A stretch of 64,000 nt of DNA, from positions 18,795,501 to 18,859,500 of the forward strand of contig PUFA01000003.1 in assembly GCA_003508835.1 (NCBI GenBank), given 5' to 3'. This document shows positions 58,561-64,000 of the stretch, in pieces (position 1 is the first letter of the stretch; each line of letters begins with the position of its first letter). Origin of the DNA: Eonycteris spelaea. Taxonomy: Eukaryota; Chordata; Mammalia; Chiroptera; Pteropodidae. The notes below the pieces were generated by a model. The model was not told where the DNA came from. It saw only the letters and a list, made by a program, of their open reading frames with translations, and did no database searches. The translations under genes and the position numbers were made by a program.

Positions 58561-60000
58561 TTGTCCCTGGAGAAGGGAGCCTCTCAGACGTACCTAATCC
58601 CCCATGGTGAACAGTGAACTGTGTTGGCCACAGCAAACCTTTAAACACGGCAGAAGCATCTGTCCGGGTTGTTGAGGGACAGCCTGAATCCCCATCCTGC
58701 CAGGTGCCTGTGGAAAGTCTCCACACCCAAATGTTCTGGAAGTTTCTAGGGGCATGAGGCTTCCTATGCATCCAGGTTCTTGTCAGTTACCCCTAGGTGA
58801 ATGTCCCACTGTGCTGAAGTGTGTCACTGGGAGGCAAGAAGCAGGCACGTGCCGTCAGCCCCAGACATCTAAGAAGGGCAGGGAACAGAACGGAATTGCG
58901 GGAAGGTCTGAGCCCGGCCAAGGCTCGCCTGTCAGAGGCCCCAGAGGGAGGGAACTGACAACGGGGACCGGGGTCAGAGGGCAAACAGAGAATGAAGCCC
59001 TGCCAAAGAACTGTCGCCCCCTCCCCACACTGGGCATTTGAATGACCCTCTGCCTGTTGCCCTGTGTTTCACCTCACACTTCCTTTTATTTCACTTGTCA
59101 TACTAAGAGCTGTTCCATCTGTGGCTTTGGATTAACTCCTAGGATTGGTGGTAGGGGGCTCTTGAGGTCCTGGCCAGCCTTCCCTCACCTGTGCCCCTCA
59201 GGGCCGACCCCAGTAGAGGCGGCACATCTGCCTGAGGGTCATGAGCCATGGATGAGGACATTGCTCAGGCCCTATCAAACTACCCCCAGTCCCAGGTAAC
59301 ACAGCTGTGTTGATACAGATTCAGGCCCAGCACAGTCTAAACAGCCTTCCCAGACTCTCGGCCATGTAGAGCCTCTCCCCACTCCCAATGTGTCTTGGGC
59401 TCCTCAGAGCCTAGCATGATTGTACAAGCATCAAGACCTGAAAAGTCTATAGTTCGCAGCACTTGGCAGGACATAGGAAGAAATGGTGTCTGCTGTTGGG
59501 CTATATACACCTGGGAGCCAGGAAGGTCCTCTGTCACCCTAACCCCTTCCCTCCTGTCCCCCTAAGACTCCCCAGCTGGCTGATGCCCATAATTCCACAA
59601 TCACATCTTCTTTCCTTTGGGGAAAACCAAACCTGGACTTTAGCCCACATTAAAATGCCCTTCCCTGGGAGTGCTGTCTTTAAAATCTTATCAGTCATCT
59701 TAGAATAAATGAGTTCATTCAAATCAGCTGAACTCAAGGGCCTACCTTGTGTCTGGGCCTTTGCTGGACCACATAGGGGTTGAAAGCTGGGCTCAGGGGT
59801 GCTGCCCAGTCACCCCGTCCCCAGCTCCTGGGAACTGCTCAGTGGCTTCTGTCTGGTGCTTGCCAATACAGGACTCAGGACCAGTGACTGACAGAACCCA
59901 AAGGGGGCATTTCCCTATTAATGAATTGCTTTGCTGTCTTTCCCCAATTTACTTCATTCTTTCCTTTCCATCCTTAAAGCTACCAGTTACTTTTCAGAAA
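58561..60000. other. intron or 5' flank, nothing recognised
   Basis: Mixed sequence. No gene-like ORF, RNA gene or clear repeat apart from short ancient-repeat echoes near 59700-59770. Confidence 0.4.
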
Positions 60001-60027
60001 GCCTGAGCAGCAGATTCACACAAATAT

Positions 60028-60039
60028 GTAAATAAATAA

Positions 60040-60070
<31 letters not shown>
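60028..60070. repeat. (TAAA)n/(TAGA)n microsatellite
   Basis: Three taaa-type units pass into 7.5 perfect TAGA units (60041-60070). Confidence 0.9.
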
Positions 60071-61038
60071 CGTAAATGTGATCAACAGCAGCATTAACAT
60101 CTTCCTCTACAAAGTCTTACTCTGCACATATACCTTCAATCAAATGAAACCTCAACCATGCATAGGCCACAGTCTAACAGGGAGAAAGAACACATGCCCA
60201 GAAAAATAAACCAGCACTCCATAGCCTCCAGATACTTTGGGCTCCACCAAGTGAATGACAGAGTCTTAAGTTGGTCCTGCAGGAGCTCAAAGAAGGGACA
60301 CATTGCTTTGAGGTTGAGCTGTCAGATTAGAGAAATTGGGCCTTGAAGGACGAAAAACATTTGAGCATAGACAAGTTTTAGGCTGGGCAGATGGTCTATC
60401 AAAAACAAAACAAAAGAAACCCCAAAACCTGTACAAACACAAGAACAAAAAAATGAATACAGAAGATGTGTTCAGTGTATCAAGTGGTTCCATTTTGGTT
60501 GGTGCGATGGATTGATAAAAACTATGGGTGTGAACGGCAATGGCCAGGAGGTCAAAATACAGAGCTTCTTCAATGCCAGACTAAGGAATTTGGCTTTCAT
60601 TTGATGGGCACTGGGAAGCTCCTGAAGATATTTGATGCAAGAGCGATCATTTGAAAACACAACTCATCCAGTCATGGTGTGCATGGACCCTCCCTGGGCC
60701 CAGTTTGCTAAGCACAGCAGGAATGAAAGTGCTCAAAAAGACTGAAGTCCTAAACCCATTATTCTATTTTATTAGAATCATCTGTGTTGCTGGTGATATA
60801 GTTTTGTCCTAAACCTAAGTAGTAGTTTTCCACCCTTTGAGGCTTTCAAAAAAAATACTTCCTCCACCTGGCAACTTCAGCCTAATGAATCAGACTCTGG
60901 CATGGAGCCAGGCCTGGGTATAGTTTAGAAGCTCCCCAGGTACATCTAGTGAGCTGGCTGGGTTGAGATCCACCATCCCTATCTTCCCAAGACGATCAAG
61001 GTGGTCCCGTGATTCAGAACCAGGCACAGGCAGTGGGA

Positions 61039-61074
61039 GCAGAGCAGTAAGCAGAGCAGTAAGCGGAGCAGTGA
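61039..61074 (+). repeat. 12-bp unit x 3 minisatellite
   Basis: gcagagcagtaa, gcagagcagtaa, gcggagcagtga. The first two units are identical; the third has two changes. Confidence 0.85.
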
Positions 61075-61643
61075 GGTGCACGGCCCCAAGCCCTACCCAC
61101 CTCGGCCAATGCTGGCACTAGGGAAGGTTCACGTGGTTGGGACACGGGCATGGACAATGATGGGAAAACACCCATGTTCAGAAACAGCATATATATATAT
61201 ATGTTTATGAGTCCCCAGGTTTTCTCAGGTCACACAAGGGAAAGGCAAGGCAGTGACGTACACTAGACCAGTCAGATTTGCTGTCTCTGCGTGCTGATGT
61301 ATGAAGCACCTGTGCCCAGGATGGGGGCAAGGAAACATGTTTAACAGCTCCCATTCCACCAGGTGGCTGGTTGGCAACTGGGTGCAGCTTTCTCTTCAGT
61401 GATTTGCTATCTGGCCTAATCCCGTGGTTCAAATCTCTGTCAAAGGGAGTTCTTGCCCAGGGAGTGAAAAGTTATTTGCAATGACACCTGCAGAGTTCTA
61501 GGTGCCATCCCGTACTGTCCTGAGCAATCATCATCCTCAGGTGAGCAGTGCTGAACTGGTCTCATAGAAAAGCAAGGGTGGAAGAATGAATGCTTCCAGT
61601 TCTCTCAGCTATTGCTCTATGAGCATGTTCAGTGAGGGGCATC

Positions 61644-61680
61644 AAAAAAAAAAAAAAAAAAAGAAAAAGAAAAAAGAGCA
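61644..61680. repeat. A19 run with A-rich tail
   Basis: Nineteen A's then gaaaaagaaaaaagag. No retroposon body is recognisable upstream. Confidence 0.85.
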
Positions 61681-62044
61681 GAAGATGGCAGATGAGAACG
61701 GGGGAAATAAGGATAGTAGAGAGAGGATGGGACTATGGGTGCTCAACATGACAGAAGCCTGTCTTTCAAGACTTTGCTCTCTTTGATCTCCTCCCAAAGC
61801 TGCCACTTCCAGAAAAGTTGGCCAACCGGGCCACTTGGCTGTGGGCTGTTTCCTGCTCCCTAACCCAGGCCAGACAGACGCACCCTCTCCTCTCTGTTAT
61901 CAGCATCGGGTCCACCCAACTTCCCACCAATCTCATTAGATTACTCCGGCCCACCTCGCACTTTCCTCTGTGAGGTTCTGTGGCAGAACCCGCCCTGGGC
62001 ACCCACTATCTCTTTGTGCAGCTTCTCTCTGTCCCCTTGCTCTC

Positions 62045-62340
62045 CACTGGAAATCTGTTACAAACCGCGTATGTGATTTACAATTGTCTGGCAGCCACAT
62101 AAAAAAGTTTTTAAAAAGTGAACTTAATTTTAACAATACATTTTAACTCAATATGTCCAATATAAGATTGTTTCATGATGTATCAATCATGAGGTATATC
62201 ACATTTTTTTTTTGTACCAAGTCTTTGAAATCTGGTGTTTTATGTTTATGGCACATCATAATTTGGAGGAGCCACATTTCAAGTGCTTAATAGCTACAGG
62301 CAGCCCATAGCTATTGTGTCAGACAGCTCTAGACTGTAGG
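62045..62340 (-). mobile_element. ancient interspersed repeat, copy 2 (probable DNA transposon)
   Basis: Read on the minus strand: tggacatattgagttaaaatg, ttaaaattaagttcactttt, tatgtggctgccagacaattg and tattaagcacttgaaatgtggc. This is the same order as 56620-56900 but inverted. Confidence 0.6.
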
Positions 62341-63099
62341 CACTTCGAGGGCAGGAATCATTTATTAGACACACTGGATGGGAGAGCTGGAGGGAATCTT
62401 AGGACCAACTGGTCTGCCTCCTCCCCTCTGGGCACAGAAACAGCCTCAGTCCCGAGGGAAGTGAATCATTCTAGATCAGTGACTAGAGGTTCTAGTCAGG
62501 CTGGAGTTCTCATCTTCCAAACAAGACCCTAATGATCTTTCTGTGTTCCTAGTCTGTGTGGTCCTCTCTACGCAGGAAAAGTCTGCTCCCTCACCCACTG
62601 AGGATCCTTGAGAAATGTGCTGATTGATCAGTGCCCAGCAATATCTTAGGAGCCACTCAGTGGCCATAATTTATCCACTTGGAAGAGACCAATATCTGAG
62701 TATTCATACGCAGCCCAGTGCCTCCTTTACCCCCAACTCCTCCAGTCTTGGGTCAAGCCGTGGAGAGATAAGGACTCAGGAAAAAGGGATGCTGGCAAAC
62801 CTGTAGGGTGTGGGTGCCAATCATATAATTCTTGGCGGCAGAAGCCATTCTGGGAATCATTAATGCACTGATATTGCAATAATGGGAACCATCCATCTGG
62901 TCAGCCTGCACGCTTTTCTCCAGTGGGTCCACACCTCCGGCCACAGAGCCCCTGCTGAAATTGCAGAAGGCATGTTGCCTGCACTTACTAGACTCACTGT
63001 GTTAATCCACACTCTCCCTTCCCTTTGCAAACCTCCTGAACTCTGGAGGCTGCTGGGCCTCTCTCTCCATTCCGCACCTATCAGCTGAGCAGCTGTGCT

Positions 63100-63670
63100 G
63101 TGCCCAAACTTGTTTACGCCAGTTGTGTTTGCTACTATTTCACAATTTAATTAAGTATAAACTGATAAAATAGAAGTACAAAAAGAAAGCGTACTCAAGT
63201 TTTCATGCAAACTAAAATGATAGACTTAAAGGTGAGTCATTTTAAAAATGCTGTTAAATTAGGTGTGGATGAGGTAATAAAATATTGGAAAGCAAATCAG
63301 AAGAATTTCACATTCAAATGCGCTTTGCATATGTCTTTAAGTCCTTTACTTTAATAAATTCATCCTAGAAACCTCAGCAGATGCCTTATTCATGGGGATG
63401 GTTTATGCGAGAACAGTGGGGAACCCCAATCATTAGACCCATATACAAATAAAAGACCTTGGTGGACCTCAAGAGACTGGCGAAGAAATATACATTTATA
63501 TGTTTTCAGTTAAAATAAGAGATTTAAAGTATTCATATACCTTTGGTGTCCGATGACTGCTTTAACTAGCTTTTTGGGCTGAGTAACTACGGGCTGTGAT
63601 CGAGTAGATAAAAGCTGACTGGGTCAAATTTTTGCCAAGCTGGGCCTCCCGAAGTGCATGTGGCCATGAA
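63100..63670. other. AT-rich unique block, candidate conserved non-coding element
   Basis: Nearly 570 bp with no repeat family: ctatttcacaatttaattaag, aagttttcatgcaaactaaaatg, cgctttgcatatgtctttaag (with an octamer-like ATTTGCAT-type core: aaatgcgctttgcatatg), ccttattcatggggatggtttatg, gatcgagtagataaaagctg. The flanks differ in composition. Confidence 0.4.
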
Positions 63671-64000
63671 ATATAACTGGTCTTCACTGAACACTGAGGT
63701 TGGGATGCACGGGAGTCTTACATTTTAATACAGGAATCTTGTATCAGTCAGGCCAGTCAGGACCAGGTAATTAAATGGGGAGAATTTAACGTGAGGAAAC
63801 TTGTGATTAACAACAGCAGGGATCTGCCAGAACACCCAGGGAGGAGAAGGTGTTAACAGAGTGCCAACTCAGGGCTCTCCCTCAGAACATGGAGGGGGCA
63901 GCTGGGGGCAGCTGGAGCCACAGAGAGGACGCAGGCACGATGGCAATGGCACTGATTTAGAGAAGGGTGGGGGAAAAGGAAAGGTACTACCTAGCTTCTC

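Noticed and set aside
61039..61074. CRISPR-like short repeats
   Set aside because: 12-bp units with no spacers; a simple minisatellite in a mammalian genome.

Overview
This window is nuclear DNA from a placental mammal. It contains one recognisable protein-coding gene, the 3' coding part of ZBTB7C, a POZ/BTB and C2H2 zinc-finger transcription factor, on the minus strand. The rest is intron or intergenic sequence carrying old interspersed repeats: L1, L2 and MIR fragments, MLT1 and MLT2 LTRs, and MER5-type and other hAT remnants. I see no Alu, B1/B2, carnivore tRNA-Lys SINE, Bov-tA or equid ERE copies. The species is therefore probably not a primate, murid, dog, cow or horse. The 3' ends of several L1 copies resemble L1MA9/L1MAB, which would fit a laurasiatherian, but I cannot name the species.

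Layout: 1-2060 is AT-rich, old L1-like sequence, antisense. 2060-15079 lies downstream of the ZBTB7C stop codon; its right part, about 12.8-15.08 kb, is probably the 3' UTR. 15080-15730 is the last coding exon (zinc fingers 2-4 and C-terminus). 15731-25747 is a 10-kb intron holding a duplicated MIR-containing segment, a compound microsatellite, an L1 3' end and a 47-bp tandem duplication. 25748-26956 is the large coding exon (BTB domain, acidic tract, proline-rich middle, finger 1 and half of finger 2). 26957-64000 is upstream of the coding part, most likely the large 5' intron(s), with repeats and several unique AT-rich stretches that look like enhancer or conserved non-coding candidates. I could not locate the non-coding 5' leader exons or the promoter.

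The two coding exons join through a phase-2 GT-AG intron and together account for a protein of about 618 residues, the expected family size. As written, however, the reading frame is broken at four short places. All are losses of bases in G-rich sense sequence: two single G's at the start of the acidic tract, 10 nt in a GGGGCCCC-rich stretch, and one G near the C-terminus. The codons on both sides of every break are intact and family-like. Consensus or assembly error is therefore the likeliest reading, with true gene damage the alternative.

I found no undescribed multi-gene system. The points most worth a second look are the frame breaks, a 46/47-identical tandem duplication, a direct repeat of about 176 bp (1.9 kb apart) in the intron, a very tight G-quadruplex motif, and several repeat-free AT-rich blocks upstream of the coding exons.
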